Assembly: GCA_004535785.1 (NCBI GenBank)
Contig: SPIB01000001.1
Coordinates: forward strand, 339,756 to 403,755
Reading direction: 5' to 3'
Origin: Gammaproteobacteria bacterium LSUCC0112
GTDB taxonomy: Bacteria; Pseudomonadota; Gammaproteobacteria; Pseudomonadales; Pseudohongiellaceae
Length of the DNA: 64,000 nt
Shown here: positions 17,213 to 26,365 of the stretch, one piece after another
Layout of the letters: each line of letters opens with the position of its first letter
Numbering within the stretch: the first letter of the stretch is position 1
Notes under the pieces: model-generated
What the model saw: the letters and a program-made list of their open reading frames with translations, nothing else
Told to the model about the DNA's origin: nothing
Databases searched by the model: none
Translations under genes and position numbers: made by a program

Positions 17213-18274
17213 TTATCGGGTAACCGGGCTATCCGCTGCCTGTTGCTGACCACGCGTATTTCCTTGATGCTTCATGCGATTTTCCCAACGCTTACGGGCA
17301 AATCGACGCATATTGGGGATATCGTCAGTTTCATCCATGATGGGCTGACCGAGAATGGTTTCGAGTACGTCTTCCATCGTTGCAAGACCCAACCAGGTGC
17401 CGTATTGGTCGTACACCAAGCTCATGTGCTGATGTTCAGCCAGGAACGCGGTCATAACAGATTCCGCGCTGACATCATCGGTAACAATTTTTACCGGCTT
17501 GATCAGTTCATCTATCAAGGTGTCAGGCTCTGCATCGAGCATTTCTGCCCTGAATACAATGCCCTGCGGGTGTTCGTTTTCATCCAACACGGGATAACGG
17601 GAGAATGCCGTATCACGCAGCTCTTCCAGAATTTCACCTACTGTTACGCCACTGGTCAGGTACTCACAGACAGTACGTGGCGTCATGATGTCTTTGACTT
17701 TTACTTCGTGCAAATCAAGGATATTGGCAATTACCCGGCGTTCGTCTTCATCCAACTGGTCGGTATCGCGGCCCAGGTTAGTCAATGCTTTGATTTCGGA
17801 TCGCAGGTCAATATCTGCAGTGCCGACACCCATCCATTCAGTAATTTTGTCCGACAACATGATAAATGGCTTGAGGATAAAAATGAGGCCATTCAAGGTT
17901 GCAGGTAGTATTGGCACCAGAGATTGCCAATAGCGGGCACCCAAGGTTTTAGGAATGATTTCGGAAAGTACAAGAATCAGGAAAGTCATGATGGCCGAGA
18001 CCACGCCAAGGTAGCCATCACCAAATACAACACCAACCTGAGCGCCAACACCAGCGGCCCCAAATGTGTGAGCAACGGTATTGAGTGTCAGTATCGCAGC
18101 CAGAGGCTGATCAATTCGGTCTTTAAGTTTACGCAGTTGTTGGTAAAGATCAGGTTTGCTGTACCTATACTTCACGATGTGACTTGGCGTCAGTGTCAGA
18201 AGGGATGCCTCGAGCAATGAACATATAAATGAGACGCTAATCGACAAGACGGCAATAATAATTAATGTGCCCAT
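17213..18274 (-). CDS. CNNM/CorC-type membrane protein (DUF21 plus CBS pair)
   Basis: 353 residues. Residues 1-150 form the DUF21/CNNM membrane domain with conserved SEIIPKTLGARYW; residues 190-300 form two CBS domains (VKVKDIMTPRTVCEYL, FSRYPVLDEN, HMSLVYDQYGTWLGLATMEDVLETILG). Proteins of this layout are implicated in magnesium/cobalt homeostasis, probably as efflux transporters. The usual C-terminal CorC_HlyC domain is absent and is replaced by a short charged tail, as in the shorter family members. Confidence 0.88.
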   Translation of the reverse strand: MGTLIIIAVLSISVSFICSLLEASLLTLTPSHIVKYRYSKPDLYQQLRKLKDRIDQPLAAILTLNTVAHTFGAAGVGAQVGVVFGDGYLGVVSAIMTFLILVLSEIIPKTLGARYWQSLVPILPATLNGLIFILKPFIMLSDKITEWMGVGTADIDLRSEIKALTNLGRDTDQLDEDERRVIANILDLHEVKVKDIMTPRTVCEYLTSGVTVGEILEELRDTAFSRYPVLDENEHPQGIVFRAEMLDAEPDTLIDELIKPVKIVTDDVSAESVMTAFLAEHQHMSLVYDQYGTWLGLATMEDVLETILGQPIMDETDDIPNMRRFARKRWENRMKHQGNTRGQQQAADSPVTR

Positions 18275-18369
18275 GGAGGGTACTTGGATCTCCTGAAAAA
18301 AAACGGAGTTTGATCCTACTATAGTTCCCCGATGTGCTCAATGAATTATTTGGTCAGAAATCCCGCCAA

Positions 18370-18576
18370 TTACGCACCCAACAATTCTGATCCTTGGGTA
18401 ACCACGGCTTGCTTGTGTTGCCAGACTTTCTCATGAAAGAAATAGACAACGGTATTCACAGCAGGTTCTACCAGAGCAACTGCCCCTCCAACTGCAATAC
18501 TGCCCGTCATCGCCCACGTGACGGTAAATGCTGTTGCGACGTGCAGAACTGCAAAACTTGCTGTTTTTTTCATCAT
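18370..18576 (-). CDS. DUF2061-family small membrane protein
   Basis: 68 residues, MKKTASFAVLHVATAFTVTW then the family core GSIAVGGAVALVEPAVNTVVYFFHEKVW. DUF2061 proteins are one- or two-helix membrane proteins of unknown role. GGAG lies 5-8 bases before the double ATG. A Fur-box-like palindrome sits about 80 bp upstream (18657-18671). Confidence 0.85.
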   Translation of the reverse strand: MMKKTASFAVLHVATAFTVTWAMTGSIAVGGAVALVEPAVNTVVYFFHEKVWQHKQAVVTQGSELLGA

Positions 18577-18656
18577 TACCACTCCACTAACATTTGTTAA
18601 TAGGAGCAGCTTACAACAGTGTAATGGTGAGCAATATTGGTAAAAATCTATCTTGA

Positions 18657-18671
18657 TGATAATGGTTATCA
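18657..18671 (-). promoter_or_regulatory. Fur-box-like palindrome
   Basis: TGATAAT-G-GTTATCA is a 7-1-7 inverted repeat matching the Fur core (TGATAATNATTATCA) at 14 of 15 positions. It lies upstream of the DUF2061 gene and downstream of the TonB receptor gene, so if used it should control the former. Confidence 0.5.
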
Positions 18672-18676
18672 ATAAC

Positions 18677-18696
18677 GCGCCGCTTCCTTGCGGCGC
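18677..18696 (-). terminator. Hairpin after the TonB receptor gene
   Basis: GCGCCGC/GCGGCGC with a 6-base loop, 12 bases past the receptor stop. There is no strong T-run, so termination is only likely. Confidence 0.45.
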
Positions 18697-18707
18697 TCGT
18701 GACCGGA

Positions 18708-20828
18708 TCAAAAACCCACCTTGAAACCCGCACTCAGATTACGCCCAGGCATAGGAACTACATCCGCCAGGAATGATGACTGGTTTCTGACGTCCTCATC
18801 TAACAGATTGGAACCGCGCAGGAACAACTGGTATCGATCATCACTGCCAAAGCTGTAGTTCGCACTCAGATTCAGCATATCGTAGGCGGGTTGGGCAGTT
18901 TCGAAGTCCGCTACCCGGCTCGCGCTGGCGGCTCGGTAGAACTCAAGCTCGGCGTTGTACCCATTGGCAAGTTCCGTTGTGATACGTCCGCCTGTGCGGC
19001 GTGGCGGAATTCGCGGCAACCGGTCTGCCGCCGCCAATCCTACCCGCACATAGTCGCTGAACAAGGAGGCCGAGAGTACATCGCTGAATCGGTAACTGAT
19101 TTCGGCTTCGTACCCGGTGAACTCAGCGTCTCGCTGCGTGTACTTGATCAAACGGAAGTCTTCATACTGGTCAAGGGTACGTGCGTAGATATAGTCGTCA
19201 ACATTATTGCGGAACAGGCTGAAGCTGTAGGTAAAATCGCCCGCGATCTTGCGTAATCCCAGTTCAACGTTGTCGGCAGTTTCTTTGTTGATCTCCTGAT
19301 TATTGTCCAGACCGCCGCAGGTCAGCGGGTGAGCAATCAACCCACACTCATAGGTATTGCTGGCCACGTGCACGCCTCTCGAGAATAGCTCTTGGGCATG
19401 CGGCAGTCTCTGCGCACGTGCATATGTCAACGACATGATGGTGTCAGCACCCACATTCCAGATAGCGGCACCTGAATAGGAGAACGCCGAGTCGCTGAAT
19501 GACGGGCGATTACGAGCGTCGTTAACCGGGCGATGACTTTGTCGGTCATACCGTGCACCAGCCTCAAAGTGCCAATCATCGTTCAGTTGGTAATGTTCAA
19601 CAATAAACACACCGGTCGCGCGCGAATCGACAGTCGGCATAAAAACGTGTTCACCACCGTTTTTGAAGGTGCTGTCAGAGACCTGTATGCCAAAAAGCCC
19701 CTGCCAGCCCATCACCTCAGCGTGGTCAACTTCCAGACGCGCTTCGTAGCCTTTGTTGCCAAACGTCGCACCCACTTCATCTTCTTCAAATTCGGTGTGC
19801 TCGTAGTTGGTTGTGCTGGCACGGAATCGCACCTTATTGATACCAGCAAAGGGATCATCAATCTCACCACGCAAATCAATGCGTTTGCTGGTCAGATCAA
19901 CAAATGGTACCGCATGTTCTTCATGGTCGTGGTCGTGATCATCGTCATGGTCGTCATCGTGATCGTCATGTCCGTCGCAATGCAGTTCGATGCCTTCCGG
20001 ATGGCATCCTAGATACTCTTCGCTGTGACCGGGAATGCCGTATTCATCAGCCCGGTAGGAGTATGCCAGGCCAAAAAATCCTTTTTCCCCTATCCAGGAG
20101 GCACCCAGACTGGAACTCTTGTTTTCCGAGAAAGTGCCATCAACACGAGGTTCATCCCACTCGGCTGCCTGATAGTCGTCGGTATCTCGCAGAGAGGTTT
20201 CAAAATGCAGAGCAATATTGTCGGTTGCGCGGCCAGTCAGACTGATCGCGCCAGCTTTTTCATCGGCCACGCTATTGCCACGCAACGCTGCAAACCCTTG
20301 GTACCCTTTTTCAGGCATGGACGTCGGGATTTTGTCATCTACGACGTTGACGACACCACCAATGGCGCCGCCGCCGTACAACAGAGTTGCCGGGCCGCGC
20401 AGCACTTCAATGCGCTGTGCCAGCAGTGGATCAACGGTCACCGCATGATCAGGTGACACGTCCGAAGCGTCCAGTATTGAATTGCCATCGGAGAGAATCT
20501 TGGTGCGTGGAGCGCCCTGACCACGAATCACCGGGCGTGATGCGCCGCCACCAAAGCTGTCCGCATGGACACCAGTGAGGCCGTTAAGTAAATCGCCCAA
20601 GGTGCCTGCACGATTAAGGAGTGCGTCTCTTTCGAGCACATCAAAAGGGGCAACAATCAAATCAGCGCTTTCATCAATTCCGAGAGCGGTGACTCTGATT
20701 TCAGTCACGGGCACAGTGGACTGGGTCGTGCTGTTTTCTTGCGCGGAAGTTGCGCCACTCAACAACAATGAACCACTACCCATTACAACTGTAATGGCCA
20801 GACCAAGCGGTGCTTTTTTGAATTTCAT
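18708..20828 (-). CDS. TonB-dependent outer-membrane receptor with His/Asp-rich loop (zinc-receptor-like)
   Basis: About 706 residues: signal peptide, plug domain (GVHADSFGGGASRPVIRGQG, RIEVLRGPATLLYGGGAIGG) and a beta-barrel ending with the outer-membrane signature AGFKVGF. Around residues 275-305 an extracellular loop contains two cysteines and a dense HDDHDDDHDDDHDHDHEEH run. Such loops occur in ZnuD-type zinc receptors and can bind other divalent metals. The ATG at 20828 has AGGGA upstream and gives a normal signal peptide. No metal ABC transporter is adjacent. Confidence 0.87.
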   Translation of the reverse strand: MKFKKAPLGLAITVVMGSGSLLLSGATSAQENSTTQSTVPVTEIRVTALGIDESADLIVAPFDVLERDALLNRAGTLGDLLNGLTGVHADSFGGGASRPVIRGQGAPRTKILSDGNSILDASDVSPDHAVTVDPLLAQRIEVLRGPATLLYGGGAIGGVVNVVDDKIPTSMPEKGYQGFAALRGNSVADEKAGAISLTGRATDNIALHFETSLRDTDDYQAAEWDEPRVDGTFSENKSSSLGASWIGEKGFFGLAYSYRADEYGIPGHSEEYLGCHPEGIELHCDGHDDHDDDHDDDHDHDHEEHAVPFVDLTSKRIDLRGEIDDPFAGINKVRFRASTTNYEHTEFEEDEVGATFGNKGYEARLEVDHAEVMGWQGLFGIQVSDSTFKNGGEHVFMPTVDSRATGVFIVEHYQLNDDWHFEAGARYDRQSHRPVNDARNRPSFSDSAFSYSGAAIWNVGADTIMSLTYARAQRLPHAQELFSRGVHVASNTYECGLIAHPLTCGGLDNNQEINKETADNVELGLRKIAGDFTYSFSLFRNNVDDYIYARTLDQYEDFRLIKYTQRDAEFTGYEAEISYRFSDVLSASLFSDYVRVGLAAADRLPRIPPRRTGGRITTELANGYNAELEFYRAASASRVADFETAQPAYDMLNLSANYSFGSDDRYQLFLRGSNLLDEDVRNQSSFLADVVPMPGRNLSAGFKVGF

Positions 20829-20994
20829 AGGCGAATCCCTGACTACATGATGTTGAAAACTCAAGTATGCTACAACATATCATTTAAGGATCAAAGCACT
20901 AATTTACTGAAAACAAAAAACCCGCCGAGCCTTCGCTGCAGCGGGTTATTTGTTTATCACGCGGATAACAATTACATCATCGCGCGGCCTATCA
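20829..20994. other. Spacer with TonB receptor promoter region
   Basis: Contains the terminator of the quinoprotein gene and the 5' region of the receptor. I see an imperfect palindrome (ATATG...CATAC) but no convincing Zur or Fur site. Confidence 0.4.
20918..20946 (-). terminator. Rho-independent terminator of the quinoprotein gene
   Basis: On the minus strand, AACCCGCTGCAG...GGCGGGTT forms a GC-rich stem followed by TTTTTTG. It lies about 50 bp after the quinoprotein stop. Confidence 0.75.
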
Positions 20995-23037
20995 TCAATC
21001 CGGCAAAGCCAGAGCAGTCAGTGTACTGCCGGTCTGCAGCACTACGTACTGTTTGCCTTCATGCTGGAAGTTCATCATGCCGTAACGGCTCACTTCCGGC
21101 GTTGCCACTTTACCCAGCTGACGACCGGTTTCCTTGTCAACAGCAAACAGTGCAGCTGTGCCATCACTGGAGTTGCTGGAGTACATCAACATGGTTGAAG
21201 TCACAGTCATTGGAGCAACGGTGCCTGTACCGGTGTTGCCAACATCAATACCAGCCAGCGCAGGATGGTTCTTGATGCGATCGGGCGTCTCACCAATAGG
21301 GATCCACCATTTGTGGTCACCGGTGTTCAGGTCGATTGCGGTCAAACGGCTGTAGGGCGGCTTGAACAGTGGCAGACCTTGCGGACCGCGAACCAGTGCT
21401 GAACGCAGTGGCGCGTACTGTGCAAACGTTGTACCCGTTGGCATCTCCAGTGATGCATCACGTTCTTGCGCGGGCGCCATGATACGGTTGGTGCAACCTT
21501 TACGGGATACCACAAACAAGGTGCCTGTGGTTGGATCTGCAGCAGCAGGACCGTCGATGTTTACACCACCGACGTCACCCGGACACCACAGGGCAGCTTG
21601 TTTGCCAAGATCGTTGTCGCGGTGAAGTGGAGGATGGAACAAAGGGCCAATCTCAAAGTCGGCGATAGCTTCAATTGCCTGCTGACGCAGTTCTGGCGTG
21701 TAGTCGATCAGATCGTCGTGCGTCAGACCTTGCATGTCGTAAGGCGCAGGCTTGGTTGGGAACGGCTGTGTTGCTGACAACACCTCACCTGGCATTTTTG
21801 ACTGTGGCACTGCGCGCTCTTCAATTGGCCAGATCGGCTCACCGGTTTCGCGGTTGAACACATAGGTAAATGCCTGTTTGGAGACTTGCGCCAAGACAGG
21901 AATCGTACGCCCATTCTGCTCGATATCCAGCAGGACTGGCGCGGTTGGGGTGTCATAGTTCCAGATGTCTTTGTGGACCAACTGGAAGTGCCACTTGCGC
22001 TCGCCTGTTGTTGCATCCAGCGCCAATACGCTTGAACCGTACAGGTTATCGCCCTGCAGGTGTCCGCGGTAGAAGTCGATGGTGGCACTGTTGGTGTTGA
22101 TGTACACCATGTTCAGTTCCGGGTCTGCAGCCATCGGCGCCCAGGATGAGTTTTCGCCCGTGTAGGCACGAGGATCGTCGATCTGGTTACCATTGCCGTC
22201 TTTCCAGGTATCCCAGCCAAATTCACCTTTGTCCGGGATAATGTTAAACGTCCACTTGTGTGCACCGGTCTTGGCGTCAACACCAATAATGTCACCCGGG
22301 ATGTTTTCGATACGGGTCTGGTTGTAGCCCTGCTCCGCAGAGTTACCAATCACCACCGTGCCATTAACAACTATGGGTGGCGAGGAAGACGTGATGTATC
22401 CGGTTTCCAGCGGGATACCGTAGTAAGGGTCGAACTCGTAACCGTTGGCGTCTGCAAGAATCTTCTGCAAGTCAACCACACCGGTTTTCGGGAAGCCTGG
22501 CACACCAATTTCATGGCCAAAACCCTCCAGCGGTGCACCCGTATCCGCGTCCAACGCAGTCAGGAAAAAGCCCGGGCTGATGATGTAGATGACTGGACGG
22601 CCATCCACTTCAGCAAAACCCACACCCTTACCGTAGTCTTTACGCATGGAGTATTCATGACGGAACGTGTGCGGCTCACGGTAGGACCAGATGGTTTCAC
22701 CGGTCACCGGATCGATAGCGACAACGTGACGACGATCGCCGGCAACAGTGTAGAGTTTGCCGTTCACGTAGCTGGGAGTAGAACGACCGCTGGTTGCCTG
22801 GAAGCTTGCGCCATCCCAGACCCATGCAGTCTCAAGGGACTCAAAATTTTCAGGAGTGATCTGCGAGGCAGGGATAAATCGAGTGTGTGCAAAGTCTGAA
22901 CCCAGCGTCACCCAATCGATACTCTCACCTGTCTGCTGGGCAGAGACCAGCGCAGGCATACCCATCACCAGGCTGATCGCCATCAGTGCGGGCTTGCTGG
23001 CAAATCTGCCAGCCAAACGTTTACTTTTTATCTTCAC
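20995..23037 (-). CDS. Exported PQQ-dependent quinoprotein dehydrogenase
   Basis: About 680 residues with a signal peptide (KPALMAISLVMGMPALVSAQ) and an eight-bladed quinoprotein propeller: repeated AIDPVTGETIWSYR, ALDATTGERKWHFQ and AIDLNTGDHKWW docking motifs, and VHKDIWNYDTPTAP, close to the glucose-dehydrogenase signature. There is no CxxCH, so it lacks its own heme and should pass electrons to a separate acceptor. The start is set at GTG 23037, 7 bases after AGGAG; an ATG 15 bases upstream contains that Shine-Dalgarno and is less likely. Substrate (sugar or alcohol) unknown. Confidence 0.85.
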   Translation of the reverse strand: MKIKSKRLAGRFASKPALMAISLVMGMPALVSAQQTGESIDWVTLGSDFAHTRFIPASQITPENFESLETAWVWDGASFQATSGRSTPSYVNGKLYTVAGDRRHVVAIDPVTGETIWSYREPHTFRHEYSMRKDYGKGVGFAEVDGRPVIYIISPGFFLTALDADTGAPLEGFGHEIGVPGFPKTGVVDLQKILADANGYEFDPYYGIPLETGYITSSSPPIVVNGTVVIGNSAEQGYNQTRIENIPGDIIGVDAKTGAHKWTFNIIPDKGEFGWDTWKDGNGNQIDDPRAYTGENSSWAPMAADPELNMVYINTNSATIDFYRGHLQGDNLYGSSVLALDATTGERKWHFQLVHKDIWNYDTPTAPVLLDIEQNGRTIPVLAQVSKQAFTYVFNRETGEPIWPIEERAVPQSKMPGEVLSATQPFPTKPAPYDMQGLTHDDLIDYTPELRQQAIEAIADFEIGPLFHPPLHRDNDLGKQAALWCPGDVGGVNIDGPAAADPTTGTLFVVSRKGCTNRIMAPAQERDASLEMPTGTTFAQYAPLRSALVRGPQGLPLFKPPYSRLTAIDLNTGDHKWWIPIGETPDRIKNHPALAGIDVGNTGTGTVAPMTVTSTMLMYSSNSSDGTAALFAVDKETGRQLGKVATPEVSRYGMMNFQHEGKQYVVLQTGSTLTALALPD

Positions 23038-23333
23038 TTGCACTCTCCTCATCAAGCCGGAAAACAGCTTCAGGCTTTGTGGTTTTCTTTTTAATAGCAT
23101 TCCTGGATCTGCAGAACCTTCCCGTTCACTGCCCACCAGGAAAAACCGTCGCCCCCTGTAGAAACGGTCTTAATTGACGGCATGCTGAACTTTCATCAAT
23201 TCGGAAAGGGCCTCAGAGCATACTCCAGAGTCCCAGGCAAGTCCATAATTGCGGGCATTCCATCTAACGCACGGTAGCTGCCAAAGGCCTTATTTGATAC
23301 CGTGTATGGCTCATTTCCACAAGGACACCCCAG

Positions 23334-24878
23334 ATGAGCCCGGATACACCCTCAGATGTTCACCTGAAACTCAGAAACCTGACAACCGCTGATTACCCAC
23401 AGCTGGCAAAACTGATGGAGGCGGTGTACCCGGACATTGGTGGTGCATGGCCGGAAGGATCGATCCAGCGACTGATCAACGACTTTCCGGAAGGCCAGAT
23501 TGTGATCGAAGACTTTGGCAATCTGGTAGCCGCAGCACTGACAATTCGCTGCGACTACGACCGCTTCAGTCGACAACATACCTACGATGACCTGATTGGA
23601 CGGCGTGAACAGATCAAACATAACGCTGACGGCGACGCGCTGTATGGGATGGACTTGTTTGTCGATCCGGAGTATCGCGATCTGCGCCTGGGCCGACGAT
23701 TGTATGACGCCCGCAAAGATCTGTGCCGTGACCTGAATTTGCGTGCCATCCTCGCCGGTGGACGGATTACTAATTACCACTTGCACGCCGATGACTATTC
23801 ACCGCGCGCCTACATTGAAGCCGTTGATCACAAGGAAGTACACGACCCGATTCTCAGCTTCCAGCTGGCAAACGATTTTGAAGTCAAACGCTTGCTCAAG
23901 GATTACAACCCGCAGGATGAAAAGTCGCAGGGTTACGCGACCTTGCTCGAATGGAACAACATTCTGTATGAACCCGAAACGCGCGATCTCAGTCAGCGGC
24001 GAAAAACTGTGGTACGCGTCGGCGTCATGCAGTGGCAGATGCGACTGACTGAATCGTTTGAGGAATGGTTGTCGCAGGTTGAATACTTTGTGGACACCAT
24101 GGCTGACTATGAGTCGGATTTTGTGTTGTTTCCGGAATTTTTTAATGCGCCGTTGATGGGTCTGGGCGACCAGAGCAATCAGTTTGAAGCGATCCGCTTT
24201 CTGTCAACGTTTGCTACTCGCTCCATCGAAGCGTTGTCCGAACTTGCGATCACTTACAACATCAACATCATCGCCGGCAGCATCCCTGTCATGGAAGGCG
24301 ACAATCTTTATAACAAAGCCTATCTGTGTCGCCGTGATGGCACCGTGGACTCACAAGCCAAATTGCACATCACCCCGCACGAGCGACGCGATTGGGTCAT
24401 CGACGGCGGCCATCGGCTGCAAGTCTTTGATACCGACGCCGGGCGTATCGGTATTCTGATCTGTTACGACGTCGAGTTTCCTGAGTTGTCGCGACTGCTG
24501 GCCAAACAGGGCATGGACATTCTGTTTGTGCCTTTCTGGACCGATACCAAAAACGGCTTCTTGCGTGTGCAACGTTGTGCACAGGCCAGAGCCATTGAAA
24601 ATGAGTGTTATGTGTGTATCGCCGGCAGCGTCGGCAATCTGCCACAAGTGCACAACGTAGATATTCAGTACGCACAATCTGCGGTGTATTCGCCGTCAGA
24701 CTTCGCGTTTCCACACGATGCCGTCATTGCGGAAAGCACGCCCAATACAGAAATGGCGCTGGTTGCTGACCTCGATCTGGACAAGCTGGTGCAGGTGCGG
24801 CACGAAGGCTCGGTGACCAACGCACGCGATCAACGTGATGATCTTTACGAAGTACGTTGGCTGGGCAATGGACGCTGA
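23334..24878 (+). CDS. GNAT acetyltransferase-carbon-nitrogen hydrolase fusion
   Basis: 514 residues. Residues 10-160 form a GNAT domain (MDLFVDPEYRDLRLGRRLYD is the acetyl-CoA motif A). Residues 225-510 form a nitrilase-superfamily domain with the catalytic triad Glu268 (LFPEFF), Lys343 (AKLHITPHE) and Cys377 (ILICYDVEFPE). This two-domain layout occurs in many bacteria; the nitrilase part hydrolyses amides and the GNAT part may acylate the same metabolite, but substrates are unknown. It appears monocistronic. Confidence 0.92.
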   Translation: MSPDTPSDVHLKLRNLTTADYPQLAKLMEAVYPDIGGAWPEGSIQRLINDFPEGQIVIEDFGNLVAAALTIRCDYDRFSRQHTYDDLIGRREQIKHNADGDALYGMDLFVDPEYRDLRLGRRLYDARKDLCRDLNLRAILAGGRITNYHLHADDYSPRAYIEAVDHKEVHDPILSFQLANDFEVKRLLKDYNPQDEKSQGYATLLEWNNILYEPETRDLSQRRKTVVRVGVMQWQMRLTESFEEWLSQVEYFVDTMADYESDFVLFPEFFNAPLMGLGDQSNQFEAIRFLSTFATRSIEALSELAITYNINIIAGSIPVMEGDNLYNKAYLCRRDGTVDSQAKLHITPHERRDWVIDGGHRLQVFDTDAGRIGILICYDVEFPELSRLLAKQGMDILFVPFWTDTKNGFLRVQRCAQARAIENECYVCIAGSVGNLPQVHNVDIQYAQSAVYSPSDFAFPHDAVIAESTPNTEMALVADLDLDKLVQVRHEGSVTNARDQRDDLYEVRWLGNGR

Positions 24879-24896
24879 ATGTTGACGGGCAAACAG

Positions 24897-24926
24897 GAGC
24901 CACCTTTCCATCGCGACAAGTGGCTC
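24897..24926. terminator. Convergent hairpin between fusion gene and PPC-like gene
   Basis: GAGCCAC and GTGGCTC form a 7-bp stem with a long loop between two convergent genes. T-runs are weak on both strands. Confidence 0.35.
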
Positions 24927-24942
24927 TTGAATTTAACGTCGA

Positions 24943-25377
24943 CTACAGCGGTACCTCCTGCGCCTCAATGGAAAACTCCCCAGTAAATCCAGCGTCATAA
25001 CTGTTTACAAAAATGGAGTACAGCGCATGCTCCGCTGTGAAGGTAATCCGGGCGTCCAACGACGTTTCCTCAAAATCATCATTTTCCAACGCCAGCATGA
25101 CATCCGAGCAGGCACCGGTGCCTAGCATCAGGTAACTGTCAAAGACTGCAGAGCGCAGCGTGACTGAATATTTTTTGCCGGGTTCGGTGTCCAGATGAAA
25201 ACAATCAGCATGTGAACCATCACTCATCTGCGGATGACTGGTCAACAGTTCTCCCGACACCACTTCCCCAATTTTAAGGTGCGTGCCAGAGTACATGGTC
25301 GAGTCGAGTGGCGGCTGCGCCATCGCCATGCTTATCAACAGAAAACTACCTGCCACTATCAAAGCCTTGTTAGTCAT
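24943..25377 (-). CDS. Small exported PPC-like protein
   Basis: About 144 residues: signal peptide (ALIVAGSFLLISMAMAQ) and a single beta-sandwich resembling the bacterial pre-peptidase C-terminal fold (ADCFHLDTEPGKKYSVTLRS, FDSYLMLGTG, ITFTAEHALYSIFVNSYD). Such domains usually accompany secreted proteases but here stand alone. AGGTGAG precedes the ATG. No catalytic motif. Confidence 0.65.
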   Translation of the reverse strand: MTNKALIVAGSFLLISMAMAQPPLDSTMYSGTHLKIGEVVSGELLTSHPQMSDGSHADCFHLDTEPGKKYSVTLRSAVFDSYLMLGTGACSDVMLALENDDFEETSLDARITFTAEHALYSIFVNSYDAGFTGEFSIEAQEVPL

Positions 25378-25399
25378 CGTTACTCTCACCTTTCAAGCG

Positions 25400-26242
25400 T
25401 TAACCAAAATTCACACGATACGTGGCCTTCAGGCATGACGCGGCTTCATTCATCGCCGCATCAACCAGTTTGCCAAACTGCCAGGGCGTATTGACCAGAA
25501 TCATGCCAGACCCATGCATACCAAACTCTTCGGTCTGATTTCCAACCGTTAATTCCATCACCCGCACCTCCGGCAAGGAACGCAGCTGTTGTATCAGCGC
25601 GGGACTATGATCACGGCTACGTCCCAACATGGGATACCACACGACAATCATGCCTGTGGACCAGCGCCGATGCACTTCTTTCACCGTTTTAGCCACGCGC
25701 TGGTAATCCGTTTTATCTTCATAAGCCGGATCAATCAACAACAAACCACGTTTGGGATTGGGCGGTGTCAAGGCAATCGCGCCTTCAAAGCCATCACGAT
25801 GATGAATACCGATGCGGCTGTCAAAATGGAAATTACTGCGCAGCGCTTCAATCTCTGTGCTGTGCAACTCCATCACTGCCAAACGATCCTGCTCGCGCAA
25901 CTGAGACTGTACAATGGCCGGCGACCCGGGATATACCGCCAGCGTTTTTGTATCAGCCAGCGGATTAAAACCAGCGATCAGACTCATGTAGTCGCGCAAC
26001 AAGGTTTGTGTAAACGGTTGTTTGTGATGCTGATGCCATAACGGCAACGCACCACTTTCCGCCTCGCGTGTTTTTCGCGCCTGTGGGCTGTCCAGTGTGT
26101 AGTACCCATTGCCGGCATGGGAGTCAATCACCACAAACGGTTTTTCCTTTGACCTCAATTGCTGCAGAAGCGCCAGCAACACCAGATGTTTGAGGACATC
26201 CGCATGATTGCCGGCATGATAGGCGTGACGATAACTGAGCAT
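25400..26242 (-). CDS. rlmJ: 23S rRNA (adenine-2030-N6)-methyltransferase RlmJ
   Basis: 280 residues starting MLSYRHAYHAGNHADVLKH, the diagnostic RlmJ N-terminus. The AdoMet-binding region follows (FVVIDSHAGNGYYTL) with the catalytic motif LLLIDPAYEDKTDY (the DPAY variant of N6-adenine methyltransferases). It methylates A2030 in 23S rRNA. Length equals E. coli RlmJ (280). Confidence 0.96.
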   Translation of the reverse strand: MLSYRHAYHAGNHADVLKHLVLLALLQQLRSKEKPFVVIDSHAGNGYYTLDSPQARKTREAESGALPLWHQHHKQPFTQTLLRDYMSLIAGFNPLADTKTLAVYPGSPAIVQSQLREQDRLAVMELHSTEIEALRSNFHFDSRIGIHHRDGFEGAIALTPPNPKRGLLLIDPAYEDKTDYQRVAKTVKEVHRRWSTGMIVVWYPMLGRSRDHSPALIQQLRSLPEVRVMELTVGNQTEEFGMHGSGMILVNTPWQFGKLVDAAMNEAASCLKATYRVNFG

Positions 26243-26365
26243 AAAGCTTCTCTTGAGGTGTGGAGACTGAAGGTTTCAATATTCCTGACAGGCATTCAGT
26301 CAGGATTCGTATTATCATGCACGCCTGTTTAAACGCCTAGCCTGAATCAGGAAACCTGTTCATTT

